Assembly (NCBI GenBank): GCA_947628695.1
Contig: CANRAV010000003.1
Location: forward strand, 1-64,000
Source of the DNA: an uncultured Clostridia bacterium
Lineage (GTDB): Bacteria; Bacillota; Clostridia; Oscillospirales; CAG-382
Direction of reading: 5' to 3'
Length of the DNA: 64,000 bases
This document shows, in pieces, positions 42,409 through 52,120 of this stretch. Numbering within the stretch: the stretch's first letter is position 1; every line of letters starts with the position of its first letter. The notes below the pieces were generated by a model. The model made no database searches. It was not told the DNA's origin and saw nothing but the letters and a program-made list of their open reading frames with translations. The translations under genes and the position numbers were made by a program.

Positions 42409-45400
42409 ATGATGAACAGCGCTGAAGTGATTCAACGTCACGTTAAAACACATACGGAACGATCTGCCGAAGACCGTTCTGCTGTTTCCGTTTTAGAATC
42501 TTTTTTAAGGTCTGACGGGAGAATCAATCCGCATTTTTCCAGTACAGACAGCTGGCCAAATACGGATGGGACGTTTGAGTTTGTGGAAAATCCGAATATC
42601 AGCCGCCGGCCAAGTCAAAACCTATTTGTGCAAATAAAGGGAACAACCTGTTATTCAGAAGTTGATGGAAAAATCAAATACTGTCTGAAAAGTCTGGCGT
42701 TCCCCGCTTTTGCCTATCAGCCCGTTACATTTGATCCCTGTATTTTATTTGTAGTACTCCACCCGGACAATCGAGGAATGGAACGAGTGTTTTGGAAATA
42801 TATGTCGGTTAGCTTTTTGAACGACATAGATTTTGGAAAAGAAAGTGTAACGATTTCTTTTTCTTCAGAAGAAGAAATTAAAAATACGGATGAAAGTGTG
42901 GAACGGTTTTGTGAAGAACTCATTGATATTATTGATCGACATGCCTTTATCAGAGAGCTGAACAATTCGAGCTATTCCAAAAAAGATGCAGTTGAAATTA
43001 TCAAGTCCTGCAATCAACAAATCACAGAAAGCATTGACCGGATGGATATCTGCAATGATACGCGTGATAACATTTCAAGGCGAATTTTAACTCGTTTAAA
43101 AGATCTTTGCAAAGCAACACTTATATTGAATGCATTAAGCCACAATCAGGACAAAGTGAGCCTTAGTCTGGCATGGGAACAATCATTGCTGGATATACGC
43201 ACCAAGTATTTAGGAGCTTTTTTGAAATCTCTTAAATATATAGGAGGACGTATCCCCGACGAAGGGCAGGCGGAACGCCTAATGTTGAAATATTATGAAT
43301 TTCTTTGGCAAATCAGAGATTTCTTAAAGAAAAAATATGGAATATCGGTATTGCATAATTTAGAAAGATTCCCACGAAATCAGGAGGACCCTGCTGATGA
43401 GGAGTATTATAAAGCAGTTGCTCAAATAATAGAAAATACCCCTTGTTATGTTGAAAAAGCCAGCCATGACCGCTATTACATTCAGAAAAAAGCATCGTTC
43501 TTTGTTGGAACTGAGCGGTATTATGAGATAACATTGCAACTGGCGGGAATATATGCTACGAAATATAACCGAATCACGGTTTATACCAAAGAGAATATTT
43601 CTACAAACTACTCCATTGAGATATCCTATCAAGAAGTTCCTATAAAATTGTGGGATGTTCCATCGGAAATCAAAATCATATCCGGTTGGAAAGTATCAAT
43701 TGAGCCGACGTGCCTGAATAAGTTGACAAAAATTCTGTTTTGTTTTTCTGCTAAGCTTAGTTCAAATTACGGAGAATATGCGGCACTTATGAATTTTTTA
43801 ACTGCTACGGGTATTGATCTTTTGTCTTTGATTGATTTAAGGGAACTTCAGTTTCATGATATTGTCAATCAGATTTATCAAAACTGCAATACTGCTTGTT
43901 TTAAGGATGTCCTTCTTTACCTGAGAAAAAATTTCACAGAAGGTTCAAAAAGCGTTGGATACAACACGATAAGATATTTATTGATCGAATTAAAAGAAGA
44001 AACGCTGGAGAATGTAATGGTTTCACAGTTTGCTCCAAAATGTTTATGCGATCAATTTCTTCTATCTACGAAATGTATCCCGTTTGAACGGAATCCTTTT
44101 ATCTCTAATCTTCCCGGCAGTCGAACAAACGAAATTGGAAATTTGAAAAATATATTAAAAGCCGCGGGCGACAGTAAACTGGATGAAATGAGTCCGTTTA
44201 TAAAATTGAAAAGCTTGATACGGCAAAATTGTGAAATATATTTTGACGAAGCAATTTTTTCAGAAGGATCTATTGATAAATTCAATGAAAGTCTCAGTGA
44301 TTGGGAGCTGAAAAACGGATATAAAATCAAAAGAGAAAACGGATTTGTCTGTATTGATTTTTATGAAGAGGATACTTTGTTTATTATTAAAAAGCTTTTG
44401 GAACTGTCGTCTATTGGCAACAAAGGACAAGAAGCATTTAACCGGCAATTTGTGAAACGCCAGGAAAATAATATTACGGATCCGTTGAAAAAACAGGCTC
44501 TGACAACTGCTTTTGTGAATTCCCGTATTTTGTTGATATACGGTGCTGCTGGAACCGGCAAAACGACTTTGATTAATTATCTTTCCAATATGATGAATGA
44601 TCGAAGTAAGCTGTTTTTAACGAAGACACATACAGCGCTACAAAATTTGAAAGCTCGTATTGACAATCCTGGAACAGAACATGATTTTATCAGTATTGAC
44701 AGCTTTACGCGCAAAGTAAATTTGAAAGATTACGATGTCATCTTTGTTGACGAATGCAGTACGATTGACAATCGCACGATGAGAAGATTGTTGAGCAAAA
44801 TCAACGAGGATTCTTTTCTGGTTTTGGCGGGGGATACTTATCAGATTGAATCAATCGATTTTGGAAATTGGTTTTCTTATGCGAAAGAATTGGTAAAGGC
44901 GCCAGGTGTCAATGTGGAGCTTCTGACCACATGGCGAACCGAAAAGCAAGAACTCATCAATTTGTGGGACGAAGTTCGAAACAAAGGGATGATAACTGAA
45001 AAACTCGTCTTTGAGGGACCGTTTTCTGAAAAAATCGGGGAAAATATTTTTCATAGAGAGGAAGAAGACGAAGTTATATTGTGCTTGAACTATGACGGGA
45101 AGTTTGGTTTGAACAACATTAATAAATATTTCCAGAGCCTAAATAAGCAAAGCGAAGCTTTTGAATGGCAAGAATGGAAGTACAAAATCGGTGATCCGAT
45201 TCTTTTCAGTAATGCACCTCGATTTCCCATGTTCTATAATAATTTGAAAGGGAGAATCGCCGACATAAAAAAAGACAATCACAGCATTACATTTACCGTA
45301 GATATAGGGACTATTTTGACAGAAAGTCACTTTTCCGGAACAGACGTTGAATATATTGATACGTTTGGCGAAGAAACGCGCGTTCGGTTTACGGTATATC

Positions 45401-45720
45401 AATATGATCCAAAGGCTCCGGCTGAAAAGCAGGACGAAATGCGGCTGCGCACGGTTATTCCGTTTCATCTTGCTTATGCAGTATCAATCCATAAGGCTCA
45501 AGGTTTGGAATTTAACTCGGTAAAAATTCTTATTCCTTCTGCCAATGCCGAAAAAATAACGCACGGCATCTTTTATACCGCGATTACAAGAGCCAAAGAA
45601 AAGTTAAAAATCTTTTGGTTCGATGAAACGATGCAGCAGGTAATTCGCGGGTTTTATGAAACAAATCAAGACCGCAAGAGCTTAGATATTGTGAAGTCTA
45701 AAATCAAACAAACATCTTAA
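42409..45720 (+). CDS. DUF4365-like domain fused to a superfamily-1 helicase
   Basis: 1103 residues, starting at an ATG with AGGAG 7 bp upstream. The N-terminal about 170 residues (RSAEDRSAVSVLESFLR...NTDGTFEF...NLFVQIKGT) resemble DUF4365, a PD-(D/E)XK-like nuclease fold. A long helical middle follows. The C-terminal third is an SF1 (RecD/Pif1/UvrD-type) helicase with Walker A IYGAAGTGKTTLIN (about 710), Walker B VIFVDECSTID (about 780), LAGDTYQIESI, LLTTWRT, SIHKAQGLEFNSVKI and FYTAITRAKEKLKIFW. Clearly AT-richer than hsdR, so it was probably acquired separately. Sits after hsdR in the element; likely an anti-phage nuclease-helicase. No exact known system recognised. Confidence 0.75.
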   Translation: MMNSAEVIQRHVKTHTERSAEDRSAVSVLESFLRSDGRINPHFSSTDSWPNTDGTFEFVENPNISRRPSQNLFVQIKGTTCYSEVDGKIKYCLKSLAFPAFAYQPVTFDPCILFVVLHPDNRGMERVFWKYMSVSFLNDIDFGKESVTISFSSEEEIKNTDESVERFCEELIDIIDRHAFIRELNNSSYSKKDAVEIIKSCNQQITESIDRMDICNDTRDNISRRILTRLKDLCKATLILNALSHNQDKVSLSLAWEQSLLDIRTKYLGAFLKSLKYIGGRIPDEGQAERLMLKYYEFLWQIRDFLKKKYGISVLHNLERFPRNQEDPADEEYYKAVAQIIENTPCYVEKASHDRYYIQKKASFFVGTERYYEITLQLAGIYATKYNRITVYTKENISTNYSIEISYQEVPIKLWDVPSEIKIISGWKVSIEPTCLNKLTKILFCFSAKLSSNYGEYAALMNFLTATGIDLLSLIDLRELQFHDIVNQIYQNCNTACFKDVLLYLRKNFTEGSKSVGYNTIRYLLIELKEETLENVMVSQFAPKCLCDQFLLSTKCIPFERNPFISNLPGSRTNEIGNLKNILKAAGDSKLDEMSPFIKLKSLIRQNCEIYFDEAIFSEGSIDKFNESLSDWELKNGYKIKRENGFVCIDFYEEDTLFIIKKLLELSSIGNKGQEAFNRQFVKRQENNITDPLKKQALTTAFVNSRILLIYGAAGTGKTTLINYLSNMMNDRSKLFLTKTHTALQNLKARIDNPGTEHDFISIDSFTRKVNLKDYDVIFVDECSTIDNRTMRRLLSKINEDSFLVLAGDTYQIESIDFGNWFSYAKELVKAPGVNVELLTTWRTEKQELINLWDEVRNKGMITEKLVFEGPFSEKIGENIFHREEEDEVILCLNYDGKFGLNNINKYFQSLNKQSEAFEWQEWKYKIGDPILFSNAPRFPMFYNNLKGRIADIKKDNHSITFTVDIGTILTESHFSGTDVEYIDTFGEETRVRFTVYQYDPKAPAEKQDEMRLRTVIPFHLAYAVSIHKAQGLEFNSVKILIPSANAEKITHGIFYTAITRAKEKLKIFWFDETMQQVIRGFYETNQDRKSLDIVKSKIKQTS

Positions 45721-45892
45721 ATCATATTGTGGTGTAATGATAAATCGTCGCGAAAGTGTGTTATTTTTTTGGGAATCTATCATAACGGACGCGAAGCTGT
45801 TTGACTAAAGTGGATTAGGATTAAGTCACAGAAAAAGCAGTCAGTAAGATGTTCAAAACTTGTACGGCGAAGGGATTCATTAGAGCAAACGC

Positions 45893-45930
45893 AAGTCAGC
45901 CGATTGAGAATTTTCCCAATCGGCTGACTT
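45893..45930. terminator. strong hairpin at the right end of the element
   Basis: AAGTCAGCCGATTG (45893-45906) pairs perfectly with CAATCGGCTGACTT (45917-45930). It lies just after the stop of the SpoVT N-terminal remnant, which would be the recombinase stop in the excised circle. The 170 bp before it hold no gene. Confidence 0.65.
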
Positions 45931-45933
45931 CCT

Positions 45934-46113
45934 TTATGTACCCCACCCCATTCGTTCGGCGAGCTTCAGCATTCCGAAAACGAATGAATCCGACGGTGTC
46001 AACGTTATCTGCGACGGGTCGCCCTCGCGGATGCGCATGGTGCGGCGTATCTCCTTCGGGATTACTACCCTGCCAAGGTCGTCTATTCGTCTTACAATGC
46101 CTGTTGCTCTCAT
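45934..46113 (-). CDS. spoVT: SpoVT N-terminal fragment with element-encoded tail
   Basis: 59 residues. MRATGIVRRIDDLGRVVIPK through TMRIREG is the N-terminal half of the AbrB-type swapped-hairpin DNA-binding domain of SpoVT. At codon 32 the sequence leaves SpoVT and continues as PSQITLTPSDSFVFGMLK...MGWGT, encoded by the element. Only about 31 of the roughly 50 residues of the DNA-binding domain remain, so it should be inactive. ATG preceded by AAAGGAGATTTATATA. SpoVT controls late forespore genes and spore dormancy in Bacillus and Clostridium. The missing half lies at 30536-30983. Confidence 0.93.
   Translation of the reverse strand: MRATGIVRRIDDLGRVVIPKEIRRTMRIREGDPSQITLTPSDSFVFGMLKLAERMGWGT
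45995..46023 (-). other. attachment site at the SpoVT N-terminal end
   Basis: Core CGGGTCGCC at 46015-46023 (minus strand GGCGACCCG), predicted crossover dinucleotide at 46019-46020 (minus GA), and the element arm at 45995-46018. Confidence 0.75.
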
Positions 46114-46149
46114 TATATATAAATCTCCTTTTTTCGTTTGTTGCTGTAC

Positions 46150-46178
46150 TATTATCTGTAAATTGTGGAGATTTATGC
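46150..46178 (-). promoter_or_regulatory. candidate SigG-type promoter of spoVT
   Basis: Minus strand GCATA (46178-46174), 17-bp gap, GATAATA (46156-46150), close to the forespore sigma-G consensus GMATR / CATHMTA (one mismatch in the -10). It is 37 bp from the ATG. spoVT is a known sigma-G gene in Bacillus subtilis. Confidence 0.5.
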
Positions 46179-46317
46179 GGAAAAAGCGCATTTTTTGCAA
46201 ATGCGGAAGGATTCGAAAATTTCAGTGGTCAACCGCAAGCCGCAGCCGGCTTTCTGCTGTCGCAAACGGGGCATGGCGCATATCATGAAATAGGTACTTC
46301 AGAAAGGAGGCAAAGCG

Positions 46318-47739
46318 TTGAAAAGATACAACAGCTTTGTTGAAATGAACAGCTGCGCGTCGTCCGGTGAGAGCTGCCAAAACGGCCTGCCGGGCGGATT
46401 CCGCACGGGCGGCGGCACTTGCGGCACCTGCCCGCAGCCGTCGGTTTGTCCTCCGGGCCCTCCCGGTCCGCAGGGTGCAACCGGGCCGATGGGGCCGGTT
46501 GGGCCGGCAGGTGCGACGGGGCCGATGGGGCCTGTAGGACCTATGGGGCCTATGGGACCGCAAGGTCCGGCCGGTGAAACAGGGGCGACAGGCGCCCCGG
46601 GGCCGCAGGGCGATCCGGGGCCAATGGGTCCGGCAGGTGCGACGGGGCCTAAGGGCGATACCGGGCCGGCAGGTCCCGCAGGTCCGACAGGTGCAGCTGG
46701 TCCGACAGGCCCGCAAGGGCCGCAGGGGCCGGCAGGCCCCCAAGGGCCGCAGGGCGAGGTAGGCCCGCAAGGGCCGGCAGGTACGGCAGGGCCTCAAGGC
46801 CCGGCGGGGCCGACGGGTCAAACAGGGCCGGCGGGTCCCCAGGGGCCGCAGGGTGAAGTAGGCCCACAGGGTCCGGCGGGACCCGTAGGACCAAGCGGTC
46901 CGGTGGGGCCGGTAGGGCCGACAGGTCCACAAGGCGCAGCAGGCCCCCAAGGTCCGGCAGGGCCGCAGGGGGACATAGGCCCGCAAGGGCCGCAGGGTGA
47001 GACGGGTCCGCAAGGCCCGGCAGGCCCTCAGGGTGAAATCGGCCCGCAGGGGCCTCAGGGTGCGGCAGGCCCGCAAGGCCCCGCAGGCCCTCAAGGGGAG
47101 GCAGGTCCCCAAGGTCCGCAGGGTGAAATAGGCCCGGCAGGCCCACAAGGTGCGGCAGGCCCGGCCGGCCCGGCCGGTCCGCAAGGTCCCGCAGGCCCCC
47201 AGGGCGCGACCGGTCCGCAGGGCGAAACAGGCCCCCAAGGGCCGGCAGGCCCCGCAGGTCCGCAGGGTGAAGCCGGGCCGCAGGGTCCCCAAGGGCCGCA
47301 GGGGCCGTCCGGAGCGGCGGCTGATTTCGCAGACTTCTACTCCATCAACCCGCCCAACTACGCGTCCCCGATAGCGCCGGGTGCAGACGTCGCCTTCCCG
47401 CAGAACGGGCCGGCAAGCGGCCTTAGCATCACACGCGCGGGCGACGCGGCCTTCACACTCGCCGGCCCCGGCGTGTACCAGGTGATGTTCCAAGTCAGCG
47501 CCGACAACGGCGGGCAGCTTGTGCTGACACTTGACGACGGCGAGCTTGCCTACACCGCGGTTGGCAGCGCAAACAACGCGACGCAAATCGTAGGCACCGT
47601 GCTGCTGCAGACTACCGCCGCAAGCACAACGCTTACCGTGCGCAACCCGCAGTCTGCCGCAGGCTCGATTGTCGTCGAACCCTCCGCCCCCGGCGCCTAC
47701 TCCGTTTCTTCACACCTTGTCATAGTGAAACTTAAGTAA
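46318..47739 (+). CDS. BclA-like collagen-repeat protein
   Basis: 473 residues starting at TTG with AAAGGAGG upstream. A short Cys-containing N-terminus (SCASSGESC...GTCGTC) precedes about 95 uninterrupted G-x-y triplets ([15 protein letters not shown]). The C-terminal globular domain ([21 protein letters not shown]...[10 protein letters not shown]...[10 protein letters not shown]) matches the trimerising domain of BclA-type spore-surface glycoproteins. Likely an exosporium or surface filament protein; no signal peptide, as usual for spore-coat-loaded proteins. It is divergent from spoVT, 200 bp away. The triplet tract is prone to length change. Confidence 0.85.
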   Translation: MKRYNSFVEMNSCASSGESCQNGLPGGFRTGGGTCGTCPQPSVCPPGPPGPQGATGPMGPVGPAGATGPMGPVGPMGPMGPQGPAGETGATGAPGPQGDPGPMGPAGATGPKGDTGPAGPAGPTGAAGPTGPQGPQGPAGPQGPQGEVGPQGPAGTAGPQGPAGPTGQTGPAGPQGPQGEVGPQGPAGPVGPSGPVGPVGPTGPQGAAGPQGPAGPQGDIGPQGPQGETGPQGPAGPQGEIGPQGPQGAAGPQGPAGPQGEAGPQGPQGEIGPAGPQGAAGPAGPAGPQGPAGPQGATGPQGETGPQGPAGPAGPQGEAGPQGPQGPQGPSGAAADFADFYSINPPNYASPIAPGADVAFPQNGPASGLSITRAGDAAFTLAGPGVYQVMFQVSADNGGQLVLTLDDGELAYTAVGSANNATQIVGTVLLQTTAASTTLTVRNPQSAAGSIVVEPSAPGAYSVSSHLVIVKLK

Positions 47740-47743
47740 TTTT

Positions 47744-48036
47744 TTCAAAGGACACAGTCCTTTGGAACCTAAGCTGGCAGCGCAGGCTGCGCCTCCGCCA
47801 TGTAAATGTCGGTCGCACGTATGAAGCGCTTATGCATTTGTTTTTATTTTTTCAAAGGACACAGTCCTTTGGAACCTAATCTGGCAGCGCAGGCCGCGCC
47901 TTTGCCATGTACAGGCCGGCCGCACGTATGGGGCGCTGCTGCATTTGTTTTTATTTTTTCAAAGGACACAGTCCTTTGAACCTAAACTGGCAGCGCAGGC
48001 TGCGCCTTTGCCATGTACAGGCCGGCCGCACGTATG
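47744..48036 (+). repeat. three tandem short module-1 repeats, copies E1-E3
   Basis: Each unit of about 110 bp has CAAAGGAC-ACA-GTCCTTTG, CTGGCAGCGCAGG, a CCATGTA segment and CGCACGTATG (47814, 47921, 48027). The stem differs from other copies by compensated G-to-A / C-to-T changes. The gap 47740-48287 also holds a terminator and a 31-bp direct repeat. Confidence 0.8.
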
Positions 48037-48082
48037 GGGCGCTTATGCGGCATAGACGACAGGCCGCAGAGAATTTTAACAC

Positions 48083-48190
48083 AAAAAAGCCGGAAAAGTG
48101 GGGAATACCGCCTTTTCGGCTTTTTTCCTCCACTTACAAAACCTTTTCGACATCTTTCTTCCACTTACAAAACCCTTTCGGCATCTTTTT
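48083..48190 (+). terminator. terminator and direct repeats before the LRR-dockerin gene
   Basis: AAAAAAGCCG-gAAAAG pairs with CTTTTCGGCTTTTTT (48083-48126). Then a 31-bp unit with TCCACTTACAAAACC occurs twice (from 48129 and 48160) with small differences. Confidence 0.6.
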
Positions 48191-48287
48191 CTCCTATTTC
48201 TAAATTTTTCTTGCTTTTTCGCTTGCGGCATTGTATAATTAAAGCATCGTAAACTACTATAATAAAAATTAGGAGGAAACAAAAAGC

Positions 48288-51200
48288 ATGAAAAAGTTTA
48301 CGGCAATTCTTTTAACCCTTGCCTTTGCGCTGGGCTCGCTTTCGCTCCCCGCAATGGCTGAAAGTACCCCCCCCCGCATCCCTACCCCGTGAAATAGCCT
48401 CTGCGGCAACAGTCCGCGCGGAAGGCACCATCGACAACATCAGCTGGGTGCTTTACACAGACGGCACGCTTGTTATTTCAGGACAAGGGGATATGCCTTT
48501 AATATACTCTGACGATGGCAGCTGGAGATATAACGAATATTTCAATACAATAAAAAGCATTGTAATAAATGAAGGTATTACTTCAGTTCATGGGGGACCC
48601 ACTATTCATAGCAGTGGCGCTTTCGCAAGTTGCACTACACTTTTAAGCGTTACTTTGCCGAGCACTCTCAAAACCATCGGCTCTCACGCATTTGACGGAT
48701 GCTCTTCAATTTCAAAAATAACAATACCGAGCAGCGTAACCACAATTGCAAGAGGCGCATTCAAAGGGTGCACCGGTTTAAGGAGCATAGAGATACCTGA
48801 CAGCGTCACTGTAATAGAAAATGACGCCTTTAGCGGGTGCAGCGCCTTACAAAAAGTTAAGCTCAGCGAAAATATGACATCTATTGGTGCCGGTGCCTTT
48901 TCCGGCTGCACGGTGTTGTCTGACATAACAATCCCCGGCAGAGTTGCAGAAATCGGAGACTCTGCATTTAAACGTTGTACTGCTCTAAGAACTGCAGTGA
49001 TAAGTGACGGAGTTATTACCATCGGAAATAATGCTTTTGAAGATTGCACAGCTCTAAGAAGTATAGAAATTCCTCAGAGTGTCTCTACCATCAAGGGCTT
49101 CGCGTTTTACAAGTGCAAAGCATTACAAAGTATTTCATTAGGAAATAATTTAACTATTATTGGGGAAAGAGCCTTTTCAGAATGTACAACGCTGCCCGAG
49201 ATAACCATTCCCGGCAACGTTATCACTATCGGCGGCTTCGCATTTAGAGACTGCACTTCTCTAAAAAACGTTTGGATAGAAGACGGAGTTATGGAGCTTA
49301 AAGGTGGTGTGTTCTATGGCTGTACTCGCCTTGAAAGCATAGTTATACCGGACAGCGTAACAGTTTTAGAAAATACAAATTATTATGGTTGCTTCAAGTA
49401 TTGTACTGCTCTTAAGACCGCAATTTTGGGCGAGGGGATGCCTTATATTCCTGAAGAATTTTTTCAAGGATGCACCTCACTTATAAATGTGGAAATTAAA
49501 AATGGTGTTTCTTCAATTGGGAATGAAGCGTTCATTGATTGCTCTTCGCTGGAAGCTATTGTTATTCCGGACAACGTGACTTCTATTGGCGATGACGCAT
49601 TTGCAAACTGCATAAAGCTCAACAGCATCCAGCTCGGAAGCGGATTATTATCAATAGGAGATAGAGCTTTTAAAGGATGTTCGCGGCTCGCAAAAATTGA
49701 TTTGCCAGACAACGTTGATTCTATTGGCAAATTTGCATTTCGTGATTGCACAGCACTTAAACGCATAGACATACCTGACGAAGTTAGGCAAATAGTAGGA
49801 GACCCTTTTACCGGCTGCGATTCATTAAATTCAGTGATTATTCCGAAAGAAGTCACCTATGTTGATTTTGATTTAGGAAGCTGTAGGGAGCTTAAGCTTG
49901 TTTACTTAAAATCTCTCGATATAGCAGAAAATCTTACCGAAAAGGATTCGGCCTCGGGTCTCATCTCTAATGCTGAAACGATAATCCTCCCCGACGGGAT
50001 AGCAGCCACCAATTACATAAAGGGAAGCTATCCGTTCACCGGCACCGCAATAATTTACGGCGAAAGCGTTAACTGGTACAAAAAGACCGAAGAATGCGCC
50101 GTTCACTTTTACGAGGACGACGAAGACACAGACTGCAACATCTGCGGATATACTCGCATCGTCGAAGAACCCTCTTCCGAGGTGCCTTCCGAACAGCCAT
50201 CCGATGAACCCTCTGAGAATCCGTCCGAAGAGCCCTCCGATGAACCCTCTGAGAATCCATCCCAAGAGCACGTACACAGTGTTGAAGGCTGGAAGAACGA
50301 CAAAACACAGCACTGGCACGAATGTACCGTTTGCGGTGAGAAGCTTGACACTGCCGACCACATTTACGATGACGAGTTTGACGCCGAATGCAATGTCTGC
50401 GGCGCCATCCGCAGTGTAGAGCCGACGTTGGATCTCTATAATTTGGGCGATGAGACTTATTCTTTTGGTAATTACGGGGATTCCGATTCACTTGGCGGGC
50501 ATTGCTTCGGTATGTCAATTACAAGCGCGGGTTACCATAACAACTTGTTAGATGTCAGCATAATTGGCGGAAATGCAAACACATCTTTGTACAGCTTAAG
50601 CAAAACGCAAGCCGTGACGCAACCTATTTGTTATTATCAGGGAATACAGGGAAGCTATTCAGCTAGGGCAATTGTTGCCGGTGGATCTTTCTATTTGACC
50701 GACGCAAGTGACATATCTACCGATTGGGAAGAGGTTGTTGATTATGTGAAGAATCACTATTACGATGGTACGGGTATACTTCAAATCGGTTTTAGAAAAG
50801 ATAATGAGGGCGGCCATGCAATCAATTTCTTGCGGTATGAAAATGTGAATGGGCAAGATCGAATTTATGCCTACGACAATAATTTTCCGGAGCAGGAAAC
50901 TTATTTTTACCAAGATTCCTCAGGCAGAGTATGGCAAGCGCCAAAGCAGACTTTTTCCGGTGCAATAGACTGTATTGCTCTGCGTGATTGCAGGACCTAT
51001 CTTAATAGTGTTGGCACTTTTGACGCTACTCATGTTCTATATATGGCCAAAGATGCCGCTACGGTGCAGGGAGATTATACATATTCGTATATGGAAGCCG
51101 GTTTCTCTGATGAAGAATATGTAATGTATGAAATACCAGCGGATGTTAATCAAGTCACCATTATTCCTCACAGGGACAACGCAGAATTTGTCTATATGGA

Positions 51201-51510
51201 TACAACGTACAGTTTCGGAGAAATAACGGACGAAACACACGGCGTGTTGACATTCGCTTCCGATAACAGCGGTACTGCAGACACAGATGCGGAATTCGAA
51301 ATGTATGAGGTGCCGACCCTCGGCGACGCGAACGGCGACGGAGGCGTTAACAACATTGACGCGTCGCTTGCATTGCAGTACGACTCGGGGCTGATAAACC
51401 TTGAGGAAGCGGCATTTGCCGCAGCAGATGTCGACGGTAACGGCGGCGTGAACAACATCGACGCTTCCCTTATGCTTCAGTTTGACTCCGGCATCATCTC
51501 CGGGTTTTGA
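48288..51510 (+). CDS. secreted BspA-type LRR protein with peptidase-like domain and dockerin, out of frame at a C9 tract
   Basis: The ATG at 48288 has AGGAGG upstream and encodes a signal peptide (MKKFTAILLTLAFALGSLSL ending PAMAES). A run of nine C's (48367-48375) puts it out of frame with the rest, which is open from before the tract to 51510. The main frame has about 20 BspA/LRR_5 repeats (IGDSAFKRCTAL, IPDSVTVIENDAF), a PSDEPSENPS linker, CxxC segments (CTVCG, CNVCG), a papain-like candidate domain (GGHCFGMS with a later GHAINFLRY) and a type I dockerin (GDANGDGGVNNIDA and ADVDGNGGVNNIDA). Dropping one C restores the full protein. Surface or cellulosome-like role inferred from dockerin. 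Confidence 0.75.
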
Positions 51511-51529
51511 TTTGATTTGATTTAATTTT

Positions 51530-51713
51530 CCCAAAGGGCACAGCCCGCCCAAACCCAATATGGCAACGCAGGTTACGTCCCTGCGCTGCCATTCTTTTTC
51601 GCACGTATGCCGCGCTGCTGCATTTTTTTATTTTTCAAAGGACACAGTCCTTTGAAACCTAAACTGGCAGCGCAAGGTGCGCCTTCGCGGTGAAGAGGCC
51701 GGCCGCACGTATG
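51530..51713 (+). repeat. module-1 hairpin repeats, copies F1-F2
   Basis: F1 has a damaged stem (CAAAGGGC-ACA-GCCCGCC), TGGCAACGCAGG and CGCACGTATG at 51600. F2 has CAAAGGAC-ACA-GTCCTTTG, CTGGCAGCGCA and CGCACGTATG at 51704. Confidence 0.75.
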
Positions 51714-51727
51714 AAGCCTTTCATCTA

Positions 51728-52075
51728 TAGTACCGCGTCGAGGCCTCCGCCCGCGAGCGAAGCGAGCATACAATCAATAACGAAAAATCCGGCGACAGGT
51801 GCGCCGGATTTTTCTCCTTGGATTCCCGCGAGTACCTTGACGCCGCCCCGCAGGCGGGGGCAAGGCGCTACGGGGTCCCCATTGCGAACGTATGTGAGCA
51901 ATGGGGTGTACGCAGACGCGAGTGAACGGGAATCTATGATAACAGAAGGCTGTTGAGAAAGCCACGCTTTCTCAACAGCCAACCTATTAGCCTATTTGGG
52001 GTCCCCGAAAAGCCGTAAGGCTTTTGGGGGAAAGTTAATGGGGGTGCCCCCGAAAATCGTCAGATTTTTGGGGGA
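51728..52075. repeat. module-2 multi-hairpin repeat, copy 3
   Basis: Same hairpin order as copies 1 and 2, with AAAAATCCGGC/GCCGGATTTTT, the GGATTCCCG...CGGGAATC frame (inner arm longer and different), GGCTGTTGAGAAAGC/GCTTTCTCAACAGCC and CCCCCGAAAATC/GATTTTTGGGGG. Convergent genes flank it. Confidence 0.8.
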
Positions 52076-52120
52076 ATTTTATGGGGTCCCCGCCGCGAAC
52101 GTAGTGAGTGGTGGGGAATT

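Larger units (their letters stand above)
30985..46019. mobile_element. 15.0-kb recombinase element interrupting spoVT
   Basis: Bounded by matching cores (GGCGAxCCG on the minus strand) and inverted element-end arms. Joining the outer sequences across the dinucleotide gives an open 180-residue SpoVT. Joining the inner ends gives a 603-residue recombinase. Cargo in order: recombinase, an 82-residue frame, 1 kb of repeat-rich non-coding DNA, an AAA/nuclease gene, hsdM-hsdS-hsdR and a DUF4365/helicase gene. No phage structural or conjugation genes are seen. GC is lower than in the backbone, especially at 42.4-45.7 kb. Confidence 0.9.

Noticed and set aside
30985..46019. Prophage or integrative conjugative element
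   Set aside because: No capsid, tail, lysis, relaxase or type IV secretion genes; only recombinase and defence-type cargo are seen.
30536..46113. Split spoVT as an assembly chimera
   Set aside because: Both halves join in frame to full length at cores with matching inverted arms, and the recombinase lies at the junction; a random misassembly would not give this. Read support should still be checked.
46440..47312. Dense short repeats that look like a CRISPR array
   Set aside because: They are G-x-y collagen codons in one open frame; no constant repeat with unique spacers.
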